Shown here in pieces: positions 24,187 to 35,936 of a stretch of DNA of 64,000 nucleotides. Position 1 is the first letter of the stretch. The number at the start of each line of letters is the position of its first letter. Under the pieces are notes generated by a model, which saw only the letters and a list, made by a program, of their open reading frames with translations, had not been told where the DNA came from and ran no database searches. The stretch is from contig JABANP010000102.1 in assembly GCA_013115135.1 (NCBI GenBank), forward strand, positions 62,001-126,000, read 5' to 3'. A program made the translations under genes and the position numbers. The DNA comes from Perkinsus olseni (Eukaryota; Perkinsozoa; Perkinsida; Perkinsidae).

Positions 24187-24646
24187 GGGTGCTCACGTTG
24201 AGCATGCCGGTGGGCACGTCACTCTGGTTGTCTCCCTGCTGTCTGCCAGGACTCCTTCTATAGACGCCTCTATACCAACTTGTTCGCGCAGCAGACGCTG
24301 AGCTCGGGGTATCCTTTTCTCTGGGAAGTATGTGCTTATCATCAGTAGTTGTAACTTGTTTGGCAGTTCCGTGATGGAGGCCTCAGTTTTTCTTCACGCG
24401 ATAGGACTAGTGGCGCGGAATTGCGCCGCCAATTAATGCGTGCGAATTCATGTTCACCGGTTGATGCGATCGATTTCCACAAAAGGAAAAACAGGCCGGA
24501 GTGGTGAGAATTACTTTCTTTCACCCTGCGTCGACTGAGAGTATCGATTTCGTACCTATCGAACAAAGTCTTTCTTCTGCGTTCGTTGGTTAAAGACGCC
24601 GTATGGGAGATCTTCCTATTCATCTTAGGCCATCGGTCACTTAAAA
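24187..24646. other. upstream region of the small secreted protein, no gene seen
   Basis: No supported coding sequence on either strand. The open frames have no recognisable motif or exon signals. Confidence 0.4.
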
Positions 24647-25192
24647 ATGGCCATCACCTATCTCACACTTCGTTTCAACTGGCTCTACCGGACCATCTTA
24701 GCCTTCTCCTGTGCTATGGTGGTGGTGCTGTCTGTTTTGCCACCGGATGGTGGGGGTCCAGTCGAAGAACCTTTCGGAGTAATCGCCGACTATCCCAAGG
24801 GATGCAACGGCGGCTTCGGCTCGACAAGCGCTTCTGACGTCATTAACATCTTGGAAGGTTCCTGCGTCTACATGATGGAAGGGGTGGACCCTGATGGAGT
24901 CAAGAAACGTGGTATTGGGATGATCATCAAATCTTATCATCCTGGAGGAGATCCTGGCGATTTTGGCACCTTCAAATTGGAAATGACCGCGCCGGATGAG
25001 GATTTCGGCCCTCAAAATATCAGTATAGAAGCGACTGGCAGTACTATGCTCAGCCTCGGTAATGACGAAATCTATCTCAACTTGTATATTGACCAGGGCG
25101 AGGTCGTCCCCGTGGGCGGTGAAAGAGACAGACCTGCTGTGAGGATAAGGTCCCGAACGCTTATCTTTTTTGAAGACGCTCCCTTCAAGTAA
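24647..25192 (+). CDS. small secreted protein, 181 residues
   Basis: ATG at 24647 opens a hydrophobic N-terminus that includes TILAFSCAMVVVLSVL, a likely signal peptide. The mature part has two Cys (KGCNGG and EGSCVYMM) and a beta-rich stretch, FKLEM...NISIEATGSTMLSLG. The same spacing of FxLE, IxIE and LSL occurs in the 45938 gene (YVSLEL...GVRVEGLTTIRLSL), which suggests distant homology. The gene may be one exon or may end at a splice site, because the stop overlaps a GTAAAG donor-like word. No known family. Confidence 0.6.
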   Translation: MAITYLTLRFNWLYRTILAFSCAMVVVLSVLPPDGGGPVEEPFGVIADYPKGCNGGFGSTSASDVINILEGSCVYMMEGVDPDGVKKRGIGMIIKSYHPGGDPGDFGTFKLEMTAPDEDFGPQNISIEATGSTMLSLGNDEIYLNLYIDQGEVVPVGGERDRPAVRIRSRTLIFFEDAPFK

Positions 25193-25207
25193 AGAGACGG
25201 GAGATAG

Positions 25208-25483
25208 AAGGAAACTAATTTATATACACGATGGTATCATATCAAAGGCGCTGCTGGTGTGTTTGGATTGTACCTGTATTCGCCTTATGTCACAGCAGAT
25301 AAAGCGAGTACTTATGGCAATATATTCTCAGCCACGCAGACTATCTACTTCGACGGCCTGTCTCGCGATCGCTTTGACATCCGCGTCAATTCCAGGGTCG
25401 TAGGTGCATATACGAATTCTGCTGGAGTAGCGCGGCCTTTCCTTTTCGACACGAATATTATTAATGGGACTTTGTATAAATAG
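25208..25483 (+). CDS. open frame, possible 3' exon of a secreted protein
   Basis: Frame open from after a TAG at 25205 to the stop at 25483. The sequence has a coding look (GLYLYSPYVTADKAS, IYFDGLSRDRFDIRVNS, FLFDTNIINGTLYK) and no frame breaks. An AAAG acceptor-like site lies at 25244-25247. Phase does not fit a direct join to the gene at 24647, so its partner is unknown. Confidence 0.35.
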   Translation, partial: KETNLYTRWYHIKGAAGVFGLYLYSPYVTADKASTYGNIFSATQTIYFDGLSRDRFDIRVNSRVVGAYTNSAGVARPFLFDTNIINGTLYK

Positions 25484-26496
25484 TACGGTCTGGGAAGGTT
25501 AGGTTCGCAGAAGGGAGACTCGTCTCTTTGCTGAGAGATTGAACCTTCCTGCAGGCTCTCATAAGCCTCTTGCTCCTTTTGCAACCCGGAGTGAGGGCCT
25601 CACTGTGAGGCTCTTCCCAACTGCGTACTTTAGGCGACGCGGAGTCGCCCCTTTCTGTACCGAGGGGTCGGGATGATGGGACTGCTGGTAGACTGTCCTT
25701 CCTTTACCTCATCAATGCCTCGGCTTCCTCGCCATTTTATAGAGAAAAGATTGCGTTATGAAAGTCTGTTATAATAATGAGCGGGAGATTGGGAGGACTG
25801 ACGGTTTTGTCTCCCGGTTCGAAAAGTGGCCAGCTCGTCCACAGTGCCAAGTTGGCGCTACTAACGAGTCCTATCCCTTTCACTGTGAAAGTTTCACAAG
25901 GCGAAACCGCATTCTTAGACTCAGATTTGCGAATTCTGGCCTTGCTTCATGCGTTCAACGCGCGTTTTTACGCTCCAAGCCCATTCTACAGAACGGACAA
26001 GGGAAAAGACGCTTGATCCAAAGATCAAGTATCTTTCGCCTAAGCTACGAACCGCGCGACATTGAGAGTATTTGAACGGTCAAACTCGCACATTTCTCCC
26101 TCAGACGGAAGAGCACCAAAGCAGCGTAATCTGAACTCCTTCAGTACGCCAACCCAAGCGTTGCCCTTCAAGGGCAGCCCTTGGGGCAGCAGTCGCCTTG
26201 CACCTTCCGGTTGCAGTGGATCGTTCAATGAGAGGCTGCTTGAGAGTCTCAAGTTGAGACTCAAGTCTCAAACTCTTCGTAGATTTTCCAGCCTGTAGTC
26301 CGACTCGACAACGCCACTGCCGACTCAGAAATGGAGCTTTGTGGTGACTCGGAGTCACTGACTCCGCAAGCGACTCGATGTTTAATAACGAGAACTAATG
26401 ACTTACCAGATTGCTTGATCTTGTGCCCTATTTCAAGTCGATCCTCCGAGAACCGTTCTCGGAGAACGTTTCCCTAGGCAGCGAACGACGTGTTAC
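25484..26496. other. no gene seen, several palindromic insertions
   Basis: Insertions at 25591, 25878, 26240, 26345 and 26448. Open frames are short and overlap on both strands. Confidence 0.45.
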
Positions 26497-26510
26497 TCAA
26501 TGACTCAGTC

Positions 26511-26897
26511 TTAATCGAACGATATAAGGCTGGGCAGTGCCCAGTGGCCACCACTGGCCGCGTTGCCCGGCGAAGAAGATCTTCGATAAGGTTGAACTTG
26601 AATATGGGTATATGATGTACCATATATCCACGTGAATATAAAAGGCAATATCCTGAACACTTCTTGGAAAGAACTTCTTTCGGTGCCTCCCAGGATGATG
26701 AGGGTTTTGAGGGCCTGTCGTACTTCGGCGGCGGCCTGGCTGATATCTATAGGGCAAGCTTGTATTCGTAAGATGGTCGCGATGGTGGTTTCATGGTGCA
26801 GCGCTGGAGGGGTTTGCCCAATCAACCCTGGCACCCCTGGTTCTCGACTACCATCACGTGAGGAGGCTATCGGAACCAACCGACCGTAGCGAAGCAT
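26511..26897 (-). CDS. possible exon of an unknown helical protein
   Basis: The minus strand reads ATILRIQACPIDISQAAAEV and then RQALKTLIILGGTERSSFQE, which has a plausible amphipathic-helix composition. It is followed near 26665 by frame without such character. No neighbouring exon was identified. Confidence 0.25.
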   Translation of the reverse strand: MLRYGRLVPIASSRDGSREPGVPGLIGQTPPALHHETTIATILRIQACPIDISQAAAEVRQALKTLIILGGTERSSFQEVFRILPFIFTWIYGTSYTHIQVQPYRRSSSPGNAASGGHWALPSLISFD

Positions 26898-26899
26898 GT

Positions 26900-28400
26900 T
26901 CCTCTAAAGGACAACCACCCTGAGCGTTGCACCGAGGTGAAAAGACTATGAAGTTCCAAGCCTCGGTTAGCTATAAACACGCACTACCGAGATAAGTTAG
27001 CTCGGTAGTGCTGTGTTATTTGCACTGCCTTGCTCTGCCATCATGGCTGACAAACACATTACGGATCGTCGTTGTCTACTCATCCTTCATTCGCGGATCA
27101 AACTCCTGGGTGTGACACCAGCCTGAACGCTAGCGAGCTCAACAGCGTGATGGGGTGTTAATGGGCAACCGTCCTCGAGGGCCTCGAGTGACTCGAGGAC
27201 CTGGTGGCCTCGACTCGAGTCGAGTCGAGGCCACCAGGTCCCACCGCCGAAGCTCTCCGACGGATGTAGTCCGCAGTCGCAATGCCACTTCCGCAGATTG
27301 TAATGGGCCCAAAATTGGTATACCCCTTGCTGTGATACATTACATTCGCGAGTAGATAAATGCGGTCGTAACCCGTTAGTCGTGATAATCTGGCCGCCGA
27401 AACTAGGAAATCCTGTCTTGGACCGTGAATAGCATTCGTAAGCAGTGGTATCCTATGACGGGTGAAAGTTTCATCGTGAAACGTAGCGGAAATCGTGTGA
27501 CACGATTCGTGTCCATATGTCAGAGAGAATCTCATTTTGGGATTCACCGCTCCAATATCTGCGCACTGTGTTATCTAGATTACACCCTCCCTCTCCTCGA
27601 CACGCAAATCATGTAAAAAGCAGTATGCCGCGCACTCATGCATTATGAAGAACGAATAACTATCTGAACTGTGGCTCATACCAGAGAGTCCATCGAACAG
27701 AGCTCGTCGTGGTGACTCGAATGTCCGTCCCGCCACTCTGTGGGCTTCGTACAGATCACCGACGAACCACTCGAGTCTGAGACCCAAGCACAAGAGATGA
27801 TTGAACGAAGTTACTGAGAGACAGGCTCGAATTGGAATCTCAGAGTTTTGTCGAGATCATCCAGTCAGTGCGAGAGTCTACGCGTTGGCTACTTTTCCGT
27901 TTATGAAGCGCCCAACGCTGAAAACCTGGGAACCTGTCAGGAAGGAGGTAGCCGTAGTGAACTCAGCAAAGGCGAATTTACGCATCCTCCAGCGAAGATC
28001 TCCTCGAAGGGCATATGACATCATAGGCTGAGCTCAGATACTGCATTAATAGCTTCCATATTGAGGAAATCTGGAGGCGAATCGACAAATGCGAGGAGGA
28101 TGAATCGCTCCGCTTACTTGATTCAGCATCCCCTCGATGGCTACCTTGCCGAGGAGCGGGATTGACATTGTTGCGAAGATTTCACAAAGAGAATTTAGTC
28201 ATCGAAACTCAACTCGACTCAACAGTACTGTCTAGGATCAATGGCCGGCAGGAAGTATTCCCTGCAAGGCCGTGCGAGCTCCGATAGCCGTACCGATGAC
28301 CGCCGCAGTCAGGCCAAATGCAACTACGAGGCCCTGAGTCGGAGAACGCATTCACCGCTACCAGCATGAGGGAGTGTCACCGTGAATCGCAAACACGATC
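26900..28400. other. gene-poor region with a 45-bp perfect hairpin
   Basis: Contains the 22-bp inverted repeat with one-base loop at 27197-27241 and a fragment (27965-28030) related to the last block of copy B. I see no other supported gene. Confidence 0.45.
27197..27241. repeat. 45-bp perfect palindrome with a single central base
   Basis: Both arms of 22 bp match without error. The left arm starts GGACCTGGTGGCC, and the centre is a lone G at 27219. A second 8+1+8 palindrome at 27182-27198 abuts it. Confidence 0.95.
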
Positions 28401-28407
28401 ACATTTA

Positions 28408-30874
28408 TCAGCCTACCGCAGCCCATCGATATCGTCGCTTGTCGTCTTCATGCGTGCTGGAGGCGATGAAGCATAATCCAGGAAATACGAAGAGTACGCT
28501 AGCATTAGCAACAGAGCCAACCAGCGACACGGAAAATGTCGAAGGAGTCGGCCAGGACGAACGCGGTGACCTGAGGGGACACCCTGTCGAACGGATCCTA
28601 TGAGCAAGCCTTCCTACACCGGTAAAGACCACGACTACGATCCTGATGATACTGAAATAGGTCACGCGGGCTAGCCGTCGCATGCCACCTAAGAAAGTAC
28701 ACAAGGGAGAAGGGCTTGCTCAGCGGGCCACGACTGAGGCTTCACGAATCGGTTAAGTTTGGAGACGATTTCACGGGAATCTCATGTCCCCTACCAAAAA
28801 CTCGTCCAGCTGCTGTCGATCTCTCGAGCAACTTGAACAACGGAATGGCGTTGCCGGGGTAAGTGCACAGCAGCTCCAATGATAGACAGGCACTCACTAC
28901 TCGTGAGATCTGAGCCGATCTGTATCGTCAACACACTTCTCAATTTGCATTTACCGTAGATCCCTCGGGCATGGCCCGAGTGATGACACCAGGGACGTCA
29001 TCACTGATGCCCGACACCGCTACAACCATAACGCAGGAGAAACAGTAGGTTCAGGATTAGAATCAACACGACTGCATACCCGAGCACCTGGGCAGCGCAC
29101 ACTGGTTCGTCAGGGTACGGCAACCGGTCGTCGGCAGGAACCTTCTCACGTTGGGAAATTTCGCAGGGTTGGCCATGGAATTCTCGATTGGTAGAGCCAT
29201 CGCGGCCACGCCTTCAAAAGATAATGCAGCTATCCCGAGGAAGAGAGGGTACCTGCAAGGGGGTAGATTGCCAGTCCTACGCTTCATCTCCGAAGATGCG
29301 CAGAAGCACTCAAGGTTATTCAAATCGTCACCGATGCTAACCGTCACTGGCTGTCGTTAAGCGAGGATATTGGTGCTGTAGCTCCTGCTACTAGACTACT
29401 TGCGTTGGGCTAGTAAACTTCTGATCCAGGACTATTATCATGACGCTAGTTCACAACATGTCAGATGACTCTACGGAATGGCAAGGTAGACACCGGGGGC
29501 ATACGTCTTCCAATTCGCCGCATTTAGTGCTGGGGAGAACAGCGCCGTAGCATCTTCTTCTGGAGTGTCCACGACAGCTGTAATTGCCCAATAAGCTGCT
29601 GCGATCAAACCCACAGCCATGCAAATCTGGGCATCTCCGATCAGAGTTACCGTCGCTGCAGCACCACTCACAATGCCAACCAGTGAGACCAGCGATAACA
29701 ACTTCACGGATCGCAAGCAGCATATCGGTGAGAGCACCGCAATGCAGCCTAGTAGGGATGATTTCATCGAAACTGAGAGAGGATGACTTCGGGATTTCTG
29801 AGTCGGATACCTCAACCAAGGCGCGCCTGCAGGAAAACTATTCGGGTTTCGGAGTCGGAGGTGGGTAACTGAAGAGATTATCTAGCCTACTCTGGAAATG
29901 AGTCTTCAAGCTGCTAGCAATGAAGATAAGATACGCCGTGTTAGCTCCAAGCTGAGATACGCATAGGAGAGCAGTGACGAGCGCACCAGCTGAAGCTCCC
30001 AGGCATCGGCGTACCACTTCAGCGTACCTATGCCAACAGATCAGAAGGAAGCCTCCTGCTTCAACAAACGAAGCACGAAACGATGGGCCCAAACTGTACA
30101 TCGACGATGTAACATCGTACAGTTCTGGCGTTCAACTTGAACGGTTCAAGGCTCAGAATAATGCCAGGGCCCCCAGCGGCAGTGCAGCGATGCAGGGCTG
30201 CTAGTCCGGCCCAGCCCAATGTTCAACCACAGACTCTGTGGCACAGAGGAAGGGCAAACTCATGGTCTCTAGTCTGGTCGCGATGGATACAAATTGTATC
30301 ACACAATCGTTCCATGACCCAGTATTTGTCTTCGCCCCCACCCTGGAGTCACGACTCTTCCTCCACGTTGAGAAGGGCATTCATCATTGTTTTCGATGTC
30401 TTGGAGGGCCAAGTGTGCAGATACCGCCACGATCAATCTCACCTGCACAGGCTGCGCGATTTCCTTCCGAAGATTTGAAACGACCACCGCCGCACTTACC
30501 GAATAAAACGTGAGCGCAGCGATAACGAGTAGGCTGACGACCCCGAGAGCCCAGCCGGAAAATTCCAACGCTTTCGGGAGGGCAAGGATACCAATGCCCA
30601 CGCACATCTGTCACAGCGAGGAGCGCATGGCTGGGGGAAATGTGAGATGATCTGGAAGGAGCTGGGGCAGAGACCAACTAGGTGTGGACGAGACGACGAG
30701 TTCTGTCGGCGTCCGCATCTTCACGGCAGTCGGAGGAATCGTCTGATACGTATCCGATACGTTGGCTGTGTTGAAGAAGGCCGATAGCTGTCCAGCACCT
30801 CCGACCCCGCCTGCAGTATGCCACTCACCAGAGGTGCTGCTGGACTCGATAGATCTGGCAGAGGGGCGGATCAT
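28408..30874 (-). CDS. amino-acid/proton transporter (Aa_trans/SLC36 type), multi-exon
   Basis: Several minus-strand exons together give the AAAP transporter pattern. After a Ser/Thr-rich N-terminus (30874-30611) comes CVGIGILALPKALEFSGWAL (30607 onward), the GILALP motif of TM1, and then TM2. The exon starting at 30027 has YAEVVRRCLGASAGALVTAL followed by QLGANTAYLIFIA. The block 29815-29471 carries LSPICCLRSVKLLSLVSLVG. The block near 29250-29130 has LFLGIAALSFEGVAAMALPI. The block near 28700-28480 holds later segments. Not all splice sites could be fixed, and the join before TM1 needs one more small exon or a frame correction. Substrate unknown; it should act in a cellular membrane. Confidence 0.65.
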
Positions 30875-31176
30875 AAGGGCGCGACATCACGGGATCCTTA
30901 CATTCCACTGCTTTGCTTCGACAGCCTGTACTGACGCGAGGATTGCATTGCGGCTGTGACATGAGTTGGGGAGATTATGACGCTCGGACGATTGTCTGAC
31001 AGAGTACTGAGCGTTCGACACTCTGTAAGATGCGGCAGGGACGAGCCAAGTTCCCTCTGTCTGAGGAGCACTCACTGGGTGACTGTTTGGGACCGACCTC
31101 TTCCGTGATGACTAGAGGCACTGCCAAGTTTGAAGACATTTAAAGCAATGTTCGAATCGGAGCTACCACAGGGGCT

Positions 31177-31230
31177 GTTCAATAGACCAATTCTGAAGCT
31201 CAGAATCGATTCTGAAACCGCACGTTACGC
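31177..31230. repeat. dispersed short repeat, copy 1
   Basis: Starting GTTCAATAGACCAATTCTGA and containing CTCAGAATCGATTCT, it matches 61046-61100 at most positions. The role is unknown. Confidence 0.6.
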
Positions 31231-31701
31231 GTTAGACTCTACTGGAGAGTGTTCAGTTCCGAGTTCATGAGTAGCTGTTACCGTCAAAAGAAGCCGGCGA
31301 ACTCGTGATCGACGTCTCGAAGCAGCAAGATGCAGGAACGGATGCAAAGGCCGGATGTGAAAGCAGCATGCAGCCCAACGTAGGGCTTAGATCGTGAGAC
31401 ATTGTCTTGCGACCACGCTGCTGGCCACGTGTATTCAGGAGTATCTCTAACGGATAGAGGCTCTATCATAGAGCAATAAGTGCTATCTACTAAGTAAACC
31501 GCAAGATCAGTGTGCCATGTTATGCGGAGAGCCCTTTCATAGACACAACGGGTTCATGAGCCTTTTTTATTATTTTGAAGCCTCACCGATTGACAGATTA
31601 ATGGCCCAGAGGAGCTTAAGAATGATGACTGATTGCGTCGTAAACAAAGCCACCGCTCACTTTCGAAGAACATGCCCTTCTGACAGGAATATCAAATAAC
31701 C

Positions 31702-31917
31702 TCAACCGCTTAATGGCGAATATACTAAATGCTGGCCTGCCTCAATAGCTCCGTTGAAAAAGACGAAGCCGAGGCAAAATATGGGGAGTAGACTAGCGGG
31801 TACATCAGTGAGCTCAGCACCCAATTCGAAGTGTGTCTTGCCCGAGAGATCTTCCAGCCATTCGGCCATCCTCGACGAGGATGGTTCAAAAACTTGGGAC
31901 GCAACCTTGAAGGCCAT
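31702..31917 (-). CDS. short frame with one membrane-like segment
   Basis: ATG at 31917 followed by 70 codons, including LLPIFCLGFVFFNGAIEAG. It may be the first exon of a membrane protein; no partner exon was found. Confidence 0.25.
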   Translation of the reverse strand: MAFKVASQVFEPSSSRMAEWLEDLSGKTHFELGAELTDVPASLLPIFCLGFVFFNGAIEAGQHLVYSPLSG

Positions 31918-32424
31918 ATTCTACCATCACTGAGCACAACTCGACACTGAATTTGGGAGAAGCCAGGATCCTTACTGTCTTTAACCTCACACGCTATACG
32001 GCATCGACCGACTTGACGCACGCACAAACCACCTGGTGCAGCGAAGGTGAAGTCGAGGGTATTTCAATAACATTGCGGATCAATGCCACCCATCTCTTCA
32101 ACGGTCTCACCTCACTAGCAGAGAGTGGTTGAACAGAACGGAAGAACTCGAATCTGATACTCAACTACTCCCTCCGCGAAAAAAGTCGACGCATATTTTA
32201 ATATGAAATGGGGAAATATGAAATAATGAGCTGAGGACGATTCCACATGAGCTTCTGCTCCTTGGGTGGAATGTCGAGATGAAAAGAAAATGACTGAGCT
32301 GAGCTCAGTGAGCTCGAAGGAGATTGATAATATCGTTGTAAATAGTATTCAATGAGTATGCAATGCATACTATGCATAGCCTTATAGCTATGCAACGGGT
32401 CGGCCCATTCCTACGGGGGCCTTG

Positions 32425-33130
32425 TTACTGAGCGAACACACAGGCATACCCCTTAGGGTCATATTCTGCGAAGTATTCGCAGTGCGCCGAGGTCGGGCAA
32501 TCCTAACAATACACGAGGAAGTTTGGGAGCGGGAAAGCCTCGGTTTTCTTACCTCGTTCTTGTTGCAGCTGATGAGGCAGTCTCCGTAGAGACACTCTGC
32601 CGACCCGACGGATGGCTTCGGGCATTCGCCAACGTTCTTGCATTTTTTCGTACAGACGATCGAGGCAATCGCGCCAATGAGGCCTTGCTTGTCCTGAGTG
32701 GAGCGGACCAAAGGCTTGAGGTGAACAGCGTCATTCAAAACCTTTCGAAATTGATCCTGTACTCACGGGTAGGGTGAGAGCCAGGTTAGTGTAGCAAATG
32801 CATCCTCCTAAGAAACCCTTGTCGTTGTAACATTTGTCCCCTATCGGCCTCTCGTAGAGATGCCCTCTTCCGGAGTTCACAACAACGGCGTCTAAATCCT
32901 CTTGGTGGGACTTTGTACCGTTAGCGAGGTCGATCGGCATTCTATTCACGGACAGAGTGTCGAGCTGAGCTTCGCTTTTCCTGAGCGGGACACGAATCGG
33001 ATCTCTGCGAGAGAGCTTGAGGTTTCACTTACGAATATCCATCCGAAGACCGACGAATCTTGATGTCCAAGGTCGTGCCACCAAGGCACATGAAGCACAG
33101 AATTACAACGATGTTGTGCATGATGAGCAT
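32425..33130 (-). CDS. Cys-rich small secreted protein, 190 residues, four exons
   Basis: Exons 33130-33033, 32974-32767, 32741-32553 and 32502-32425 join in frame from ATG to TAA (573 nt). The product opens with a signal peptide (MLIMHNIVVILCFMCLGG). A second ATG three codons in is an alternative start. The mature C-terminal half is Cys-rich: KCYNDKGFLGGCICY, then VCTKKCKN, ECPKP, AECLYGDCLISCNKN, DCPTSAHCEYF and a final ACVFAQ, 14 Cys in all. The layout resembles small extracellular EB/EGF-like modules but matches no family I can name. Introns are 58, 25 and 50 nt. The 25-nt intron (32766-32742, GTGAGT...GAAAG) is unusually short. A secreted effector role is only a guess. Confidence 0.75.
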
Positions 33131-33294
33131 GCTCCCAGCTGGCGGGGCTTCTCGGACCAGTTTCGCTTCGTCTTAGCTCGGAGTTTGAATGGGGGACATG
33201 CTCCACGCTTTTCCTCGTGTCTCTCTCAGACATGTCCACTCAGCAAGTTGAGCAGAGAAGGATGAGCCAGCTAGGATGATCCTCGCTGCGAGAA

Positions 33295-33525
33295 TCATCC
33301 ACGAGAACCTCGCACCAGATCGTCGAGGAGGGAAATTCGTGGAGGTTTTCGCGCGTAGTCTTTAATGAATGCTATGGCGATGTGGTGCTGGATGGGGACA
33401 ATCCTCTGGAGGATAAGCATGTAGAATCGTGCACGGAGCTCCTCCTCGGTGCCACTGAGACGGTGGCGCATTTCGACTATATAATCGTTAAGATTCCGCC
33501 GAGCTCTAGAACAGACCCGAGACAA
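33295..33525 (-). CDS. possible small helical protein or exon
   Basis: 76-codon minus frame with charged, helix-like sequence (NDYIVEMRHRLSGTEEELRA, FIKDYARKPPRISLLDDL). No domain, no splice partners. Confidence 0.25.
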   Translation of the reverse strand: MSRVCSRARRNLNDYIVEMRHRLSGTEEELRARFYMLILQRIVPIQHHIAIAFIKDYARKPPRISLLDDLVRGSRG

Positions 33526-33599
33526 TTCAGGATGCCTTGCCGACCAGAACGGTTATCTCCAACGCTTGCTCTTACCTTAAGAAACGGCATGGCCGGTGT

Positions 33600-34739
33600 C
33601 ACTGATTAGAGACAAACGTCTCCCGTGACGCCAGTGTGTCACGTCGCCTGTCGCGGTACTGACTTGGATATCACTTGGGGGAAACTCAACAAGCGGATGT
33701 CTTATGCCAGAATAAGCCAATACCACTACCCTGGGACAGAAGTAGTGTAACAATGCACTTTACTCTCCTCTCAACCGGTCACCAAACTCAGGTGGCCCTA
33801 TTGAGTTTGGTGACCGGACCCACTTGAAGCGGGTCACTGGGCGATCAAGGTTCAATTTCAACCTACTTTTCAACCTGCCCCGATAGTATCGAGGCTCGAT
33901 AATCGAGCCGACACACGTAAAAAGAATCTTGGTTCGAGAGTCTAGAACTTCAAGCCTTGAAGTTCAAGGTCGCGAGTCAGCGTAGAAAGTGTAGTCACGA
34001 GGTGAGCATAGAAGCATAACATTTCTTAAATTCCAGCCCTCCATTCGGCACCTGGTAAAGCGTACTTTCCTCCTGGAGTTTCATCAAAACAACTGTCCCA
34101 AACACTGCCAGTCTCAAGCCAATTGGCTGCCTGTCATGTGTTCTGGCCTAGCGAGCTCTCAGCGCAATGGCAATTTGCGTCCTCGTCTTTCCACTAAGTC
34201 TGAGATGCTACCTCCGATCCAGACAGCCCCTGGGAGAAGCTCTTACGGACATGAAGAATTCGGGCATCTTTTACAAGGAGTCCTCAAGAATCGCGAATGG
34301 AGGGCTCGTACTGCGGTAGTACCGCAATTGCGACTCGGTAAGACGAGTGTCCCAGTAGTAATTCGTATTAATTCGTAGTAATCGTAGTACCGCAGCGCTA
34401 CAGCACGCAGTTTAGTTGGCTGCACGTACTGTAGTATACAACCCCTGGGAACACAACTTGCACTACTTCTACTGAGAGCATCGAAATCTGGTCTCCTGCC
34501 CAACAAAAATCTAGAGCGTAGAGAATGCAAATCCGCCGCTCTCTTGGTGAACATCTGGTTCGAATCGACCCGCTCGATTCCGGATACCTCCGTTGCTGCT
34601 CTCAATTACTGTTCATGACCAAGGACTGCTGTCATGCAACTCAAAACCTTTCCCAAAGAAAACCTTCACACTCTCACCATGGTGAAGATGGCCATGCCAG
34701 TGATCGTCTCGGATGGGATTCATGAGACATCCATCAATT
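33600..34739. other. no gene seen
   Basis: A 16-bp inverted repeat with an 11-nt loop lies at 33775-33817, and palindromic insertions at 33888 and 33949. An isolated A-box-like TGGCCTAGCGAG is at 34144. Open frames have no coding character. Confidence 0.4.
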
Positions 34740-35334
34740 TCATGAACCTCGCAGTAGCTTCTTTACGCTGTCGAAGAAGCCATCGGTTGAACTCCTCACC
34801 GAGCTGCAGCGAGAACACCAGCTCTTGTTTTCACTTGGATCTCGACCAACCTTCCTTTGTGCCTCTTCCAAACCCATTGAGCTAGGAGGATAATGGAGGG
34901 AATAAACGCGAGAAGGACCTGGCACAGGACGTGACATGGTATGGCGGTCTCCGACAGTAGCTCGGTCAACCTGCATAACCGCCATGGAGGCCAGGGCGGC
35001 GTCTCGGAAATCTCCAATAGAAGTAATTGCGACCAAGATCAGAGGGGCGCCAGAGGAGACTGCGATCTCCAAGTCGATTCTGATGTCGTCTGTGGGCAGA
35101 CAACAGTCCAGGGTCGACTTGAAAAAGATACCAGTCTCACCAGACTCGACAGTTAACCCTCTCCGCCGAGCCTAGGAGGTCAATGAAGTACTCTCTCTTA
35201 ACGGCCGACATGACTTCCCATATCCTCTTGAAAGAAAGCTGAACGAAGCGCTTCGACCGCGTAACGGGTGAAGTGGCGCACTTGTGTTGATCCATCATCT
35301 GCTGCTGTAGGGGACATGTAGGCTGCTGGATCAT
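34740..35334 (-). CDS. possible exons of an unknown membrane protein
   Basis: Three minus-strand fragments look coding: FVQLSFKRIWEVMSAVKREY, LILVAITSIGDFRDAALASM and a membrane-like VLLAFIPSIILLAQWVW. They lie in different frames, and I could not fix the splice sites. Function unknown. Confidence 0.25.
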
Positions 35335-35513
35335 CAGTAGAAGCCAGGACCTTATATACCGCAGAGTATTATCGAAAGACGATCAGATGACCTCACCTGA
35401 CCGAGTTTCATTCGTAACAAAGAAATGGGAGTTCGAGAAGCCTCCGATGTGGCGTCTCAGCTGCTGGGACAACGGCAGCATATCCAAGGACACTCGCATC
35501 GCTAATAACGACC

Positions 35514-35936
35514 CTATGCTTCCTGCATCATAAACAACCTAGATACACCGGCTTTCGCTACTGCTGTTGCTAGGGTGTGACTAACTGAGAGATGCAGGAC
35601 TGGGTGCCACTCGAAAAGGATATCATCAGGGCCAACGAAGGCAAACGCTGAAGGGCCCGAGAATCGAGCAGCACCAATGGAGCCGGCATTAGTGATTGTT
35701 CCAGAGTCACGGAACTGGAGGCTGAACCTGTTGGGGCGTTAAAATAGCGTGAAGAGCGTGCAGTAAGACACTCACGCCGTCGCGAGGGACAGGTCGCCCT
35801 CCCCAACGGCCATGACGGTCGAGTCCAAATCCGGGTCAGCATCGAATGCCTCGCTGTTCTCGAGGTATTGTAGCATGATTGTTTCGTACATGTGAGGAGA
35901 CGGGGTCGGAAACAGCAAGCAGAAGATGCTCACCAT
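35514..35936 (-). CDS. small secreted protein, about 124 residues, two exons
   Basis: Exons 35936-35776 and 35727-35514 join in frame through a 48-nt intron (GTGAGT...CAACAG). The product starts with a hydrophobic stretch (MVSIFCLLFPTPSP), then runs MYETIMLQYLENSEAFDADP and FSLQFRDSGTITNAGSIGAA. The stop is TAG at 35516-35514, although a GTTAGT word upstream could be another donor. No family recognised. Confidence 0.45.
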
